64,000 bases of DNA from Caballeronia sp. SL2Y3 (lineage in GTDB: Bacteria > Pseudomonadota > Gammaproteobacteria > Burkholderiales > Burkholderiaceae). The notes beneath the pieces are model-generated. The model saw only the letters and a program-made list of their open reading frames with translations. It ran no database searches and was not told the DNA's origin. Below are positions 11,564 to 20,475 of this stretch, piece by piece. The DNA is taken from contig NZ_CP084260.1 in the NCBI RefSeq assembly GCF_022879575.1, positions 1,240,001-1,304,000 on the forward strand. The letters are read 5' to 3'. The position numbers and the translations under genes were made by a program. Numbering within the stretch: the first letter of the stretch is position 1; each line of letters starts with the position of its first letter.

Positions 11564-11734
11564 GAATGTCTCCTTCCTTCAGTCTCTTTCCGTTATCGCT
11601 GTCTGCATCGAAGCAGGGTTCCGTTGCACTTTAAGATTGTGAAAAAGGTTTGATAAGATCAGTCAGAGTCGCTTTTTCCCAAACAAAAAGTTTCGAATGA
11701 CGCAGCGGCGCGGCTGGGCACAGGAGACAGGAAA

Positions 11735-12697
11735 ATGGACCGCTTCAAGCAGATCGAGACGTTCGTGCGCGTCGCGGAAGCCGGCAGCCTCGCGGCGGCG
11801 GCGCTGGAAGAGGGCGTGTCGCCGGTCATTCTCGGACGGCGCATCGACGCGCTCGAAAAGCGTCTCGGCGTCAAGCTGATGTACCGCTCGACGCGGCGGC
11901 TCGTCGTCAGCGAGGAGGGCGCGGCGTTTCTCGACCGCTGCAAGAATCTGCTCGCCGAGTGGGATCAGGCGGAGAACGAACTCGCGGCGGGGCGGCGCGC
12001 GGTCGGCGGGCATCTGATCGTGTCGGCCCCGGCGGCGTTCGGGCGCATGCACGTCGCGCCGCACGCGCCGGCGTTCCTTGCCGACAAGCCCGAATTGCAG
12101 ATGTCGTTCAATCTGACCGACCGCGTCGTGGATCTGGTGCGCGAGGGCTACGATCTGTCGATTCGCATCGGCGGGGCGGTCGATCCGAACTTCGTCGCGG
12201 TGAAGCTGGCGAGCAACCGGCGCGTGGTGTGCGGCACGCCCGCGTATTTCCGCAAGCACGGCAAGCCGAAATCGCTCGACGACCTGCCGAATCACAACTG
12301 CCTCGCGTTCAACCTGCAAGGCGGGCAGAACCGCGGCTGGTATTTCCGGCGCAATGGCAAGCTGGCGACCGTGCGCGTGAGCGGCAACCTCGACTGCAAC
12401 GACGGCGAACTGCTGCATCGTTGGGTGTCGGAGGGACTCGGGCTCGGCTGGCGCTCGACGTGGGAAATTCAGCGCCAATTGGCGGCGGGCGAGCTCGAAA
12501 CCGTGCTGGACGAGTACGAATTGCCCGACTACGACATCCTCGCCGTCTACCCGCAACAACGTTACGTGCCGGCGCGCGTGCGCTACTTCATTGATTATCT
12601 CAAGGAAATCTACGCGCAGCCCGGTTATTGGAGCCGCGCGGCCGAGCCGCCTGACGAAGCGCATGGGCAGGCGAGCGCGGGCGCGCTAAATGGTTGA
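11735..12697 (+). CDS. LysR-family transcriptional regulator, divergent from gcl
   Basis: A 320-residue DNA-binding regulator. The N-terminal winged helix is FVRVAEAGSLAAAALEEGVSPVILGRRIDALE, followed by the LysR substrate-binding domain of the CrgA/YafC-like subgroup (GHLIVSAPAAFGR, LSIRIGG, LPNHNCL). ACAGGAGACAGG precedes the ATG. It is transcribed away from the gcl operon across a 171-base spacer containing inverted AAAC/GTTT-type runs, the usual arrangement for a regulator of its neighbour. Its effector is unknown; glyoxylate or a purine-degradation metabolite would be a guess. The last 20 residues are low-complexity and probably not structured. Confidence 0.88.
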   Translation: MDRFKQIETFVRVAEAGSLAAAALEEGVSPVILGRRIDALEKRLGVKLMYRSTRRLVVSEEGAAFLDRCKNLLAEWDQAENELAAGRRAVGGHLIVSAPAAFGRMHVAPHAPAFLADKPELQMSFNLTDRVVDLVREGYDLSIRIGGAVDPNFVAVKLASNRRVVCGTPAYFRKHGKPKSLDDLPNHNCLAFNLQGGQNRGWYFRRNGKLATVRVSGNLDCNDGELLHRWVSEGLGLGWRSTWEIQRQLAAGELETVLDEYELPDYDILAVYPQQRYVPARVRYFIDYLKEIYAQPGYWSRAAEPPDEAHGQASAGALNG

Positions 12698-12735
12698 AAA
12701 AGCGGCGAAAGTCAGTCGGAAAACTCCGGTTTGGC

Positions 12736-12765
12736 TTGCCCTCCGGCGGCCAAACGTTATATACT
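12736..12765 (+). promoter_or_regulatory. Likely promoter of the rpsF operon
   Basis: TTGCCC (12736-12741) and TATACT (12760-12765) are spaced by 18 bases and resemble sigma-70 -35 and -10 boxes, about 75 bases before the rpsF start. TATATA at 12758-12763 is an alternative -10 with 16-base spacing. Confidence 0.5.
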
Positions 12766-12781
12766 CGCTGGCTTCTCACTT

Positions 12782-12808
12782 GCCGCACCGGTCCGACGCC
12801 CGGGCGGC
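12782..12808 (+). promoter_or_regulatory. Hairpin in the rpsF leader, possible S6:S18 site
   Basis: GCCGC (12782-12786) pairs with GCGGC (12804-12808), and CCG (12788-12790) with CGG (12801-12803), leaving a bulged A and a loop containing CCG. In many bacteria the rpsF leader folds into an S6:S18 binding motif with a conserved exposed CCG that mimics 16S rRNA. The fit here is by position and general shape only. Confidence 0.4.
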
Positions 12809-12839
12809 TTTAATCCACAAGTAGCCAAAAGGAGTGAAT

Positions 12840-13211
12840 ATGCGTCATTACGAAATCGTCTTTATCGTGCATCCCGATCAAAGCGAGCAAGTGCCCGCGA
12901 TGATCGAGCGTTACAAGAGCACGATCACGTCGCACGGTGGCCAGATCCACCGTATCGAGGACTGGGGCCGCCGCCAACTGGCCTACATGATCGAGAAACT
13001 CGCGAAGGCTCACTACGTCTGCATGAACATCGAATGCGACCAGGCGACGCTCGAAGAACTCGAACACGCGTTCAAGTTCAACGACGCCGTTCTGCGCCAC
13101 CTCATCGTCAAGATGAAGAAGGCCGAAACCGGCCCGTCGCCGATGATGAAGGAAGTGCAGCGCGAAGAAGCCAAGAAGGCGGCCAGCCAGCCGTCCGAAG
13201 CGCAGGCTTAA
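12840..13211 (+). CDS. rpsF: 30S ribosomal protein S6
   Basis: S6 sits on the platform of the small subunit bound to S18. The 123-residue protein begins [18 protein letters not shown] and contains [21 protein letters not shown], the strongly conserved S6 core. The C-terminal 25 residues are a charged Lys/Glu/Ala tail common in proteobacteria. AAAGGAG precedes the ATG at 12840; a GTG two codons earlier (12834) overlaps the ribosome site and was not chosen. First gene of the rpsF-priB-rpsR-rplI cluster. Confidence 0.97.
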   Translation: MRHYEIVFIVHPDQSEQVPAMIERYKSTITSHGGQIHRIEDWGRRQLAYMIEKLAKAHYVCMNIECDQATLEELEHAFKFNDAVLRHLIVKMKKAETGPSPMMKEVQREEAKKAASQPSEAQA

Positions 13212-13256
13212 GGACAGTTCAACACTGTCAAGCCACCAGGGAACCGAAACTCACTC

Positions 13257-13556
13257 GTGAACCGGCTGCAACTGACAGCGAGCGTCGTGGAACGCGAACC
13301 GGTGCGATACACGCCCGCCGGCATCCCGATCGCAAGCTGCACGTTGCAACACGCGGCGGAAGTCGTCGAAGCGGGCATCGCCCGGAAGATCGAACTGACA
13401 CTGCCCGCGGTCGCCGCCGGAGAAGCGAGCGGCAGGCTGGAAAGCTGTCCGATGGGCGTCGAAACGCGCTTCACCGGCTTTCTGGCCAAAAAAGGCCGTA
13501 ACTCCCGAACCCTGGTGTTTCACATCACAGAATTGCAGGACATTGGAAAGGACTGA
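13257..13556 (+). CDS. priB: Primosomal replication protein N (PriB)
   Basis: A 99-residue single-stranded-DNA-binding OB-fold protein that helps PriA reload the DnaB helicase at stalled forks. Family features include [39 protein letters not shown] and [19 protein letters not shown]. It starts with GTG. Its place between rpsF and rpsR, ahead of dnaB, is the standard beta- and gammaproteobacterial arrangement and links replication restart with ribosome protein supply. Confidence 0.94.
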   Translation: MNRLQLTASVVEREPVRYTPAGIPIASCTLQHAAEVVEAGIARKIELTLPAVAAGEASGRLESCPMGVETRFTGFLAKKGRNSRTLVFHITELQDIGKD

Positions 13557-13558
13557 AC

Positions 13559-13834
13559 ATGCCCCGCCCGACTGGTAAGAAATTCGACAAGCGTCGTCAG
13601 CAACAAAACCCGCTCTTCAAGCGCAAGAAGTTCTGCCGCTTCACGGCAGCCGGCGTCGAGTACATCGACTACAAGGACACGGAAACGCTGAAGGACTTCA
13701 TCGGCGAAAACGGCAAGATCACGCCGGCTCGTCTGACTGGCACGAAGGCGCACTATCAGCGCCAGCTCGACACGGCAATCAAGCGCGCGCGTTTCCTCGC
13801 GCTCCTGCCGTACACCGACCTGCACAAGGCCTAA
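13559..13834 (+). CDS. rpsR: 30S ribosomal protein S18
   Basis: A 91-residue primary partner of S6 on the small-subunit platform. The core [21 protein letters not shown], the [13 protein letters not shown] motif and the basic helix [14 protein letters not shown] are all present. It begins two bases after the priB stop, with GGAAAGG as ribosome site inside the priB 3' end, so translation is probably coupled. Confidence 0.97.
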   Translation: MPRPTGKKFDKRRQQQNPLFKRKKFCRFTAAGVEYIDYKDTETLKDFIGENGKITPARLTGTKAHYQRQLDTAIKRARFLALLPYTDLHKA

Positions 13835-13862
13835 TCAGACGACGCATAAGGAATAGCCAAAA

Positions 13863-14318
13863 ATGCAAATCATTCTTTTGGAAAAGGTCGTCAACCTGGG
13901 CAACCTGGGCGACATCGTCAAGGTTAAGGACGGCTACGCACGTAACTTCCTGATCCCCGGCAAGAAGGCTCGCCGCGCGACCAAGGACGCGATCGCCGAA
14001 TTCGAAGTTCGCCGCGCCGAACTCGAAAAGAACGCCGCTGAAAAGCTGGCTGCAGCGCAAGCTCAAGGCGACAAGCTGAACGGCTTCACGGTTCAGATCT
14101 CGCAGAAGGCGGGCGTCGACGGCCGTCTGTTCGGTTCGGTCACGAACGCGGACATCGCCGAAGCACTGAAGTCGCAAGGCTTCGCGGAAGTGGAAAAGGC
14201 GCAAGTGCGTCTGCCCCAAGGCCCGCTGAAGATGGTCGGCGACCATCCGGTTCAAGTGGCGCTGCACACGGACGTCGTGGTCGACGTCACGGTGTCGGTG
14301 CTCGGCGAACACGCCTAA
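13863..14318 (+). CDS. rplI: 50S ribosomal protein L9
   Basis: Binds 23S rRNA at the base of the L1 stalk and helps maintain reading frame. At 151 residues it shows the N-terminal rRNA-binding domain ([36 protein letters not shown]), the long connecting helix (about 41-75) and the C-terminal domain ([14 protein letters not shown]). Last gene of the ribosomal cluster, followed by a strong intrinsic terminator. Confidence 0.97.
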   Translation: MQIILLEKVVNLGNLGDIVKVKDGYARNFLIPGKKARRATKDAIAEFEVRRAELEKNAAEKLAAAQAQGDKLNGFTVQISQKAGVDGRLFGSVTNADIAEALKSQGFAEVEKAQVRLPQGPLKMVGDHPVQVALHTDVVVDVTVSVLGEHA

Positions 14319-14357
14319 GTTTCACGCGAGGCTTCGGCTTCGCGAGCAGTAAGAAAG

Positions 14358-14389
14358 GGCAGGAACCTTCGCGGGTTCCTGCCTTTTTT
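14358..14389 (+). terminator. Rho-independent terminator after rplI
   Basis: Perfect 10-bp stem GGCAGGAACC / GGTTCCTGCC with a six-base loop, followed by six T residues at 14384-14389. It closes the rpsF-rplI unit and separates it from dnaB. Confidence 0.93.
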
Positions 14390-14440
14390 GTTTGTCCGAT
14401 CAATACACCGCATGGCCGATTTCGTCGATAATTCCACCCC

Positions 14441-15829
14441 ATGAACGCACCGTCCAAAGATCCGCAACTCGACGCGCTGAAGGTTCCGCCGCACTCGATC
14501 GAAGCCGAGCAATCGGTGATCGGCGGCTTGCTGCTGGATAACGCGGCATGGGACCGCATCGCCGACGTGATGTCGCAGAGCGACTTCTATCGCTACGACC
14601 ATCGCATCATTTACGAGCATATCGGCAAGCTGATCGCCGCGACCCGGCCGGCCGACGTCATCACCGTCTACGAATCGCTGACGATGGCCGGCAAGGCCGA
14701 GGAAGTGGGCGGCCTCGCGTATCTGAACGCGCTCGCGCAGAACACGCCGAGCGCGGCGAATATCCGCCGCTATGCGGAAATCGTGCGCGACCGCGCGGTG
14801 CTGCGCCGTCTCGTGTCCGTGGCCGATGAAATCTCCGCCGACGCGTTCAATCCGCAAGGCAAGGAAGTCCGCCAGATTCTGGACGAAGCCGAAGCGCGCG
14901 TGTTCTCCATCGCCGAGGACGGCGCGCGCGGCACGCAAGGCTTCCTCGAAATCGGACCGCTGCTGACGCAGGTCGTCGAGCGCATCGACACGCTTTACCA
15001 CACGGCCAATCCGAGCGATGTCACCGGCACGCCGACCGGCTTTGTCGATCTCGACCGCATGACCTCGGGCATGCACGGCGGCGAACTGATTATCGTGGCG
15101 GGGCGCCCGTCGATGGGTAAGACGGCGTTCTCGATGAACATCGGCGAATACGTGGCCGTGGAGTACGGCTTGCCCGTTGCCGTGTTTTCGATGGAAATGC
15201 CCGGCACGCAACTGACCATGCGTATGCTCGGTTCGGTCGGCCGGCTCGATCAGCACCGCATGCGCACGGGCCGCCTCACCGACGAAGACTGGCCGAAGCT
15301 CACGCATGCCGTGCAGAAAATGAGCGAGGCGCAGCTTTTCATCGACGAAACCGGTGGCCTCAATCCGATGGAACTGCGCTCGCGGGCGCGGCGCCTGTCG
15401 CGCCAGTGCGGCAAGCTCGGGCTGATCATCGTCGACTATTTGCAGCTGATGTCCGGCTCCGGCGGCGGCGAGAACCGCGCGACCGAGATCTCCGAAATCT
15501 CGCGTTCGCTGAAGGGCCTCGCGAAGGAACTCGACGTTCCGGTGATCGCGCTGTCGCAGCTCAATCGCGGTCTCGAACAGCGTCCGAACAAGCGGCCGAT
15601 CATGTCGGACCTGCGCGAATCCGGCGCTATCGAGCAGGACGCCGACGTGATCCTCTTCATCTACCGCGACGAGGTGTATAACCCCGACAGTCCGGACAAG
15701 GGCACCGCGGAGATCATCATCGGCAAGCAGCGTAATGGTCCCATCGGGCCGGTTCGCCTGACGTTCCACGGCCAGTATACGAAGTTCGACAACTTCGCCG
15801 GCGTCCAGAGCTTCTACGGCGGCGAATAG
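14441..15829 (+). CDS. dnaB: Replicative DNA helicase DnaB
   Basis: Hexameric 5'-3' helicase at the replication fork. The 462-residue protein has the N-terminal DnaG-interacting domain (HSIEAEQSVIGGLLLDN) and the RecA-like C-terminal domain: Walker A GRPSMGKTAF, Walker B LIIVDYLQLMSG and the arginine-finger region QDADVILFIYRDEVYN. No intein interrupts the P-loop, a common intein site. It follows the rplI terminator by about 50 bases and so must have its own promoter. Confidence 0.97.
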   Translation: MNAPSKDPQLDALKVPPHSIEAEQSVIGGLLLDNAAWDRIADVMSQSDFYRYDHRIIYEHIGKLIAATRPADVITVYESLTMAGKAEEVGGLAYLNALAQNTPSAANIRRYAEIVRDRAVLRRLVSVADEISADAFNPQGKEVRQILDEAEARVFSIAEDGARGTQGFLEIGPLLTQVVERIDTLYHTANPSDVTGTPTGFVDLDRMTSGMHGGELIIVAGRPSMGKTAFSMNIGEYVAVEYGLPVAVFSMEMPGTQLTMRMLGSVGRLDQHRMRTGRLTDEDWPKLTHAVQKMSEAQLFIDETGGLNPMELRSRARRLSRQCGKLGLIIVDYLQLMSGSGGGENRATEISEISRSLKGLAKELDVPVIALSQLNRGLEQRPNKRPIMSDLRESGAIEQDADVILFIYRDEVYNPDSPDKGTAEIIIGKQRNGPIGPVRLTFHGQYTKFDNFAGVQSFYGGE

Positions 15830-15966
15830 CCCCGTTCCAGCAAGACTGTCAAGCCTTCGATCAAGCCCCATGCACGCGGCGTCCGCGCGCGGTGCGCGGG
15901 GTGCTGCGCGCAGGTACAATATGTCGGTTTGATGTCAGCCTCATTGACCCATCTATCGGGACTTTC

Positions 15967-16593
15967 ATGTTCGGTCGTTTCATGCCCACCGAGGGCAAAT
16001 TCTTCGAGATTTTTAACGCGCACGCGAAATGCATGGTCGATGCAAGCCGCGAGCTCGAACTGCTGATCGACAACCTCGACGAAGCCGAGGTCCACAAGCA
16101 GAACGTCCAGACCAACGAAAAGCGTGCCGACAAGCTCACGCACGAAACCATCGATTTGCTGCACAAGACGTTCATCACGCCGCTCGACCGCGACGAGATT
16201 CACAAGCTCATCACGACGATGGACGACATCCTCGACCTGATGGAGGACGTCGCCACGGCCATCTCGCTGTACGACGTGCGCGCGGTGACATCGGAAGCGA
16301 GCCAGCTCGCGCATATCTGCACGGCCACGTGTCTGCGCGTTCAGCAGGCCGTGAGTCTGCTGGAAGACATGAAACGCGCGAGCGAGATTCTCAAGATCTG
16401 CGAAGAAATCGACCGCCTGGAGTCGGACGCGGACCGCGTGCTGCGCTCGGCCATGTCGAAGCTCTTTCGCGAAGAAGACGACGTGAAGACGCTCATCAAG
16501 CTGAAGGCGATCTACGAGCTTCTGGAGACGATCACCGACAAGTGCGAGGATGTCGCGAACATCATCGAAGGCATCGTGCTGGAAAACGCCTGA
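15967..16593 (+). CDS. DUF47 family phosphate transport accessory protein
   Basis: A 208-residue, mostly helical protein of the PhoU-like DUF47 (YkaA) family. Features are MFGRFMPTEGKFFEIFNAHA at the start, coiled-coil-like heptads through the centre and CEDVANIIEGIVLENA at the end. Such proteins lie next to pit genes and are thought to modulate the transporter (known from conserved linkage, mechanism not settled). The ATG at 15967 was chosen over upstream in-frame codons because relatives begin MFGRFMP. pitA follows after 101 bases. Confidence 0.9.
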   Translation: MFGRFMPTEGKFFEIFNAHAKCMVDASRELELLIDNLDEAEVHKQNVQTNEKRADKLTHETIDLLHKTFITPLDRDEIHKLITTMDDILDLMEDVATAISLYDVRAVTSEASQLAHICTATCLRVQQAVSLLEDMKRASEILKICEEIDRLESDADRVLRSAMSKLFREEDDVKTLIKLKAIYELLETITDKCEDVANIIEGIVLENA

Positions 16594-16694
16594 TCATGCC
16601 GCCCAAGCCCGTTCGCGCAGGCTGATTGGATGCGGCGGGCGATGACGACACAGACCGGCCGTCAGTACAGCGCCGGTCAATACCACACCAACTG

Positions 16695-17705
16695 ATGCAT
16701 TCGATTCAACTCGCTATCTGGGCAGTCGCTACGCTCGTCATGGTCGCACTCGTGTTCGACTTCATGAACGGCTTCCACGACGCCGCCAACTCCATCGCGA
16801 CGGTCGTTTCGACCGGCGTGCTGAAGCCGCAGCAAGCCGTCGCGTTCGCGGCGGCGTTCAACGTCATCGCGTATTTCATCTTCCACCTGAAAGTTGCCGC
16901 GACGGTCGGCAGGGGAACGATCGACCCGGACATCGTCGATCACTACGTCATCTTCGGCGCGTTGGTGGGGGCGATCGGCTGGAACATCGTCACGTGGGTG
17001 TACGGCATTCCGTCGAGCTCGTCGCATGCGCTGATCGGCGGGCTCGTCGGCGCGGCGCTCGCGAAGTCGGGCTGGGGTTCGCTCAACTGGGACGGGCTTC
17101 TGAAAACGGTGGCGTTCATCTTCATCTCGCCGCTGCTCGGCTTCGTGCTCGGCTCGTTCTTCATGCTGTTGGTGTCGTGGCTGTATTTCCGCACGCCGCC
17201 GTCGAAAGTGGACCGGCGTTTCCGGCGCCTGCAACTGCTCTCGGCTGGACTGTATTCGCTCGGGCACGGCGGCAACGACGCGCAGAAGACCATCGGCATC
17301 ATCTGGATGCTGCTGATCGCGACCGGTTACGCTTCCGTGGGCTCGGACGCGCCGCCGATCTGGGTCATCGGGCTCTGCTATCTGTCGATGGGGCTCGGCA
17401 CGCTGTTCGGTGGATGGCGCATCGTGCGCACGATGGGCCAGAAGATCACGAAGCTCAAGCCCGTCGGCGGCTTTTGCGCGGAGACGGGCGGGGCGATCAC
17501 GCTTTTCGTCGCATCGTTCCTCGGTATTCCCGTTTCCACGACGCACACCATCACCGGCGCGATCGTCGGCGTGGGCGCGACGCAGAAGTTCAGCGCGGTG
17601 CGCTGGGGCGTCGCTGGCAACATCGTGTGGGCGTGGATTCTGACGATTCCGGCTTCGTCAGCGCTCGCCGCGGCGGGCTGGTGGATCGGACACCGCTTCC
17701 TGTAA
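16695..17705 (+). CDS. pitA: Low-affinity inorganic phosphate transporter (Pit family)
   Basis: A 336-residue inner-membrane carrier that imports phosphate or metal-phosphate complexes by proton symport. It contains the two inverted PD1131-type signature repeats, GFHDAANSIAT near residue 28 and GGNDAQKTIGII in the second half, and about ten membrane helices. The ATG at 16695 was chosen because the signature begins soon after; the frame is open further upstream but the added residues are polar and non-conserved. Paired with the DUF47 gene. Confidence 0.93.
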   Translation: MHSIQLAIWAVATLVMVALVFDFMNGFHDAANSIATVVSTGVLKPQQAVAFAAAFNVIAYFIFHLKVAATVGRGTIDPDIVDHYVIFGALVGAIGWNIVTWVYGIPSSSSHALIGGLVGAALAKSGWGSLNWDGLLKTVAFIFISPLLGFVLGSFFMLLVSWLYFRTPPSKVDRRFRRLQLLSAGLYSLGHGGNDAQKTIGIIWMLLIATGYASVGSDAPPIWVIGLCYLSMGLGTLFGGWRIVRTMGQKITKLKPVGGFCAETGGAITLFVASFLGIPVSTTHTITGAIVGVGATQKFSAVRWGVAGNIVWAWILTIPASSALAAAGWWIGHRFL

Positions 17706-17720
17706 GCAGTCAGCTTGGCC

Positions 17721-17748
17721 CGCGGCCCGCGTGAGAAAGCGGGCCGCG
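17721..17748. terminator. GC hairpin between convergent pitA and SDR genes
   Basis: Perfect 10-bp inverted repeat CGCGGCCCGC / GCGGGCCGCG with an eight-base loop, lying 15 bases after the pitA stop and six bases beyond the stop of the convergent gene. There is no T-run on either strand, so it could act as a transcription block or mRNA 3' stabiliser but is not a textbook terminator. Confidence 0.6.
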
Positions 17749-17753
17749 GCGCA

Positions 17754-18560
17754 TCAGATGATCGGCGACGACACTCCGTCCATCGGGATGATCGCGCCCG
17801 ACACATAACTCGCGCGGCGGCTCGCCAGAAAGAGGGCGACGTCGGCAATCTCCTCCGGTTTTGCGTAACGCCCGAGCGGCACCTTGGCCTGACTTTCGGC
17901 GAGCACCTGATCGCGGGTGACGCCTTGTCGTTGCGCTTCCAGTTGCAGCGCTTCCTCGACGCGCTCGGTGAGCGTCGCGCCCGGATTGATCGCGTTGATG
18001 CGAATGCCGAGCTTCGCGTAGTGATGCGCGAGGCCGACCGTATTGAGCATGAGCGCCGCGTTGGCCGCGCCGCCCGCGATATGAATGTCCGTCGCGATCT
18101 TGCCGCCCATGCCCACGATATTGACGATCGCGCCCGGCTCCGCGCCGGGGTCGTTGCGCAGGCGTTCGGCCATGCGCTTGAGCACGACCTGTTGCGGATA
18201 GACGTACGAGAAGTACTTTGCGTCCATCGCGGCCTTGTAGGCGGCGGCGTCGAGCGTATCGGGGTCGTAGCGGCGGGCGGCGCCTGCGCTGTTGACGAGA
18301 ATATCGATGGGACCGAGCGCCGCGCTTGCTTCTTCGACCACGTCTTCCGCGCTATGCGCCTCGTGCAGATCGGCGCGCGCGAGGTGGACGTGATGACCGT
18401 CGGCCGCGAGTTGTTCGCGCGCACGGGCGAGATTCGCGGCATCGCGCGAGACGATTGCGACTTTCGCGCCTTCGCCCGCGAACGCCTTCGCGCACGCAAA
18501 GCCGATTCCCTTGCTGCCGCCCGTGATCAACACGACCTTGCCGGCCAGTCCCAGATCCAT
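17754..18560 (-). CDS. SDR-fold protein lacking the canonical catalytic triad
   Basis: A 268-residue short-chain dehydrogenase/reductase fold. The NAD(P)-binding motif TGGSKGIG (13-20), DILVNSAG (86-93) and GIRINAINPG are intact. Aligned without gaps between IVNI (145-148) and GIR, the three catalytic positions are replaced: Ser by Gly150, Tyr by Gly163 and Lys by Asn167. The usual hydride-transfer chemistry therefore looks impossible; it may bind nucleotide as a regulator or use other residues. The helix after the active site (GGAANAALMLNTVGLAHHYA) is otherwise well formed, so this is not random decay. No operon partner is evident. Confidence 0.85.
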   Translation of the reverse strand: MDLGLAGKVVLITGGSKGIGFACAKAFAGEGAKVAIVSRDAANLARAREQLAADGHHVHLARADLHEAHSAEDVVEEASAALGPIDILVNSAGAARRYDPDTLDAAAYKAAMDAKYFSYVYPQQVVLKRMAERLRNDPGAEPGAIVNIVGMGGKIATDIHIAGGAANAALMLNTVGLAHHYAKLGIRINAINPGATLTERVEEALQLEAQRQGVTRDQVLAESQAKVPLGRYAKPEEIADVALFLASRRASYVSGAIIPMDGVSSPII

Positions 18561-18662
18561 GATCTTGCGCTCCTATCGGTTCTTTGATGCCGCTGTCGAG
18601 GAAGTATCGGACACGATAGCAGAGCAGGGCGCGGGGTGTCGCATTGCGCGGCTTGCGTCGCG

Positions 18663-20342
18663 TCAGTCGGCGCCTGTTGCGAACCGGGCGATGGGGTCGT
18701 CGTTCGATGCGGCGCGCGGCGGAGTAAGCGAGCCCGTCGACGCCCGCATCGCGCGCACGGGCGGTTCGGCGGCCTGCGACGCCATGGCCGCTTGCGCTTG
18801 CTGCCGCGCGGCGCGTGAGAGTGGCGGCGGAGGCTCGTAGGCATCGGCGGCGGCCTGAATCGGGTCGGGTGCCTGGCTCGCGGACGCGGTTGTTCTTCTG
18901 CTGGCTGTCTGCGACTGACGCTGTGCGGCGGTCAAAGATGCGGGCGGCGGTTCATATGCGTCCGCGCTGGCGGCTGCGGTGGACGTTTTACGCGCGTAAG
19001 CCGAAGCCGCTGCTGACGATTGCCGCTGCGCCGCGCTCGACGAAGCGGGCGGCGGCTCGAAGGCGTCCGCGCTGGCGGCTGCGGCAGGCGTTTGACGCGC
19101 GTAGGCCGAAGCTGCAGCAGACGATTGCCGCTGCGCGGCGCTCGACGAAGCGGGCGGCGGTTCGAAGGCGTCCGCGCTGGTGGCTGCGGTGGGCGTTTGA
19201 CGCGCATAAGCCGAAGCCGCAGCCGACGATTGCCGCTGCGCCGCGCCCAACGAAGCGGGCGGCGGTTCGAAGGCGTCCGCGCTGGCGGCTACGGTGGGCG
19301 TTTGACGTGCGTAAGCCGAAGCCGCAGTAGACGATTGCCGCTGCGCGGCGTTCAACGATGCGGGCGGTGGTTCGAAGGCATCAGCATTGACGGGTACCCC
19401 AGACGTACCGCGCGCATAAGCCGAAGCCGACGATTGCCGCTGCGCCGCGCCCAACGAAGCGGGCGGCGGTTCGAAGGCGTCAGCACTGGCGGCTGCGGTG
19501 GGCGTTTGACGCGCGTAAGCCGAAGCCGCAGCAGACGATTGCCTCTGCGCAGCGTTCATCGACGCTGGCGGCGGCTCGAAAGGGTCCGCGCCGGTGGTGG
19601 CGGCCGGCTTTTGGCGGGCGTAGACGGAGGCGACGGAAACCCCGGCCGTCGTCGCTGAGACAGGCGCGCGGCCCGCATAAGCCGAAGTCGCTGCGCCGAT
19701 TGACGTCGACGGTCGCTCGACCGCAATCGCGCTGGCAGTTGCCTCTTCGGACCCCGCCCCACGCCCCGCCACATACGTCGGCGCATCGAACGGCGTCGGC
19801 GCCGTCTTCGGCGGCGCGACGCGGCGAATGCCGTCGAACCGCTTCGCCCAGTAAGGATTCGTCAGGTAATCGAGCCGCACCGTGCCGCCCGTCGACGGCG
19901 CATTCACGAAACGCAGCTTGCCGACATAAATGCCGACGTGCGAATGCGGTCGCCCGGTCGTGTTGAAGAAGATCAGATCGCCGGGCGCGACTTCGTCCGG
20001 CTCGATGGATTCTCCGCGCCCGCTCATTTCGGCGGTCGTGCGCGGCAGATTCACGGATGCGGCGCGATCCACCACATAGCGCACGAGCCCGCTGCAATCG
20101 AAACCCGCCTCGGGCGTATTGCCGCCCCAGCGATAGGGCACGCCGACGAGCGACATCGCCTGAATGGAGATCTCCTCGCGCCCGACGCTGTGATCGACGA
20201 AGTTCGGGAAGCCCGACGGCGGCTTATACGCGCGCGGCGTCGTGCTGGCCGAGACCGCAGGCTTACGCGCCGCTTGTTGCGGCGCGCTTCCGCACGCAGC
20301 AAGCAGGACGGACACGAAAAGCGGTAGCCAGATTCGACGCAT
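18663..20342 (-). CDS. NlpC/P60 (C40) cell-wall lipoprotein with repeat tail
   Basis: Probable murein endopeptidase, 559 residues. The first 17 residues form a lipoprotein signal ending in LLAAC (lipid Cys17). The NlpC/P60 domain spans about 55-175: catalytic Cys83 in GFDCSGLV, His135 in SHVGIYVG, and Asn147 at the position more often held by His. Residues 252 to about 519 are eight tandem units of roughly 35 residues beginning (A)DAFEPPPAS and containing AAQRQSS and SAYARQTP. This tail is Pro/Ala/Ser/Gln-rich and probably disordered, perhaps a spacer through peptidoglycan. Relatives usually end soon after the catalytic domain, so the tail is unusual. Confidence 0.88.
   Translation of the reverse strand: MRRIWLPLFVSVLLAACGSAPQQAARKPAVSASTTPRAYKPPSGFPNFVDHSVGREEISIQAMSLVGVPYRWGGNTPEAGFDCSGLVRYVVDRAASVNLPRTTAEMSGRGESIEPDEVAPGDLIFFNTTGRPHSHVGIYVGKLRFVNAPSTGGTVRLDYLTNPYWAKRFDGIRRVAPPKTAPTPFDAPTYVAGRGAGSEEATASAIAVERPSTSIGAATSAYAGRAPVSATTAGVSVASVYARQKPAATTGADPFEPPPASMNAAQRQSSAAASAYARQTPTAAASADAFEPPPASLGAAQRQSSASAYARGTSGVPVNADAFEPPPASLNAAQRQSSTAASAYARQTPTVAASADAFEPPPASLGAAQRQSSAAASAYARQTPTAATSADAFEPPPASSSAAQRQSSAAASAYARQTPAAAASADAFEPPPASSSAAQRQSSAAASAYARKTSTAAASADAYEPPPASLTAAQRQSQTASRRTTASASQAPDPIQAAADAYEPPPPLSRAARQQAQAAMASQAAEPPVRAMRASTGSLTPPRAASNDDPIARFATGAD
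18786..19589 (-). repeat. Eight in-frame tandem repeats (about 105 bp) in the C40 lipoprotein gene
   Basis: Read leftward, eight units encode variants of ADAFEPPPAS-LxAAQRQSSAAASAYARQTPTAAAS. Six have 35 residues, although one loses two residues and one has an insert; the last two are more diverged. Copies are very similar in DNA as well as protein, which suggests recent expansion or homogenisation by slippage or recombination. All length changes are multiples of three bases. Confidence 0.92.
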
Positions 20343-20475
20343 TGAAGCCGAGCGAGCGCGCTCGCCGAAGAGAAGACAGTCCGCCGATACTAGCCCGCCG
20401 CACGGCCGTGCGGCAAGACATCGTGAGGTTCCACTTTAACTTTGTGCGATAAGTGTTGCGAGAGCGGAACGCGTA

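Noticed and set aside
12698..12839. Continuing the LysR gene's transcript into rpsF
   Set aside because: A promoter-like pair and a leader hairpin precede rpsF, so I treat it as a separate unit.
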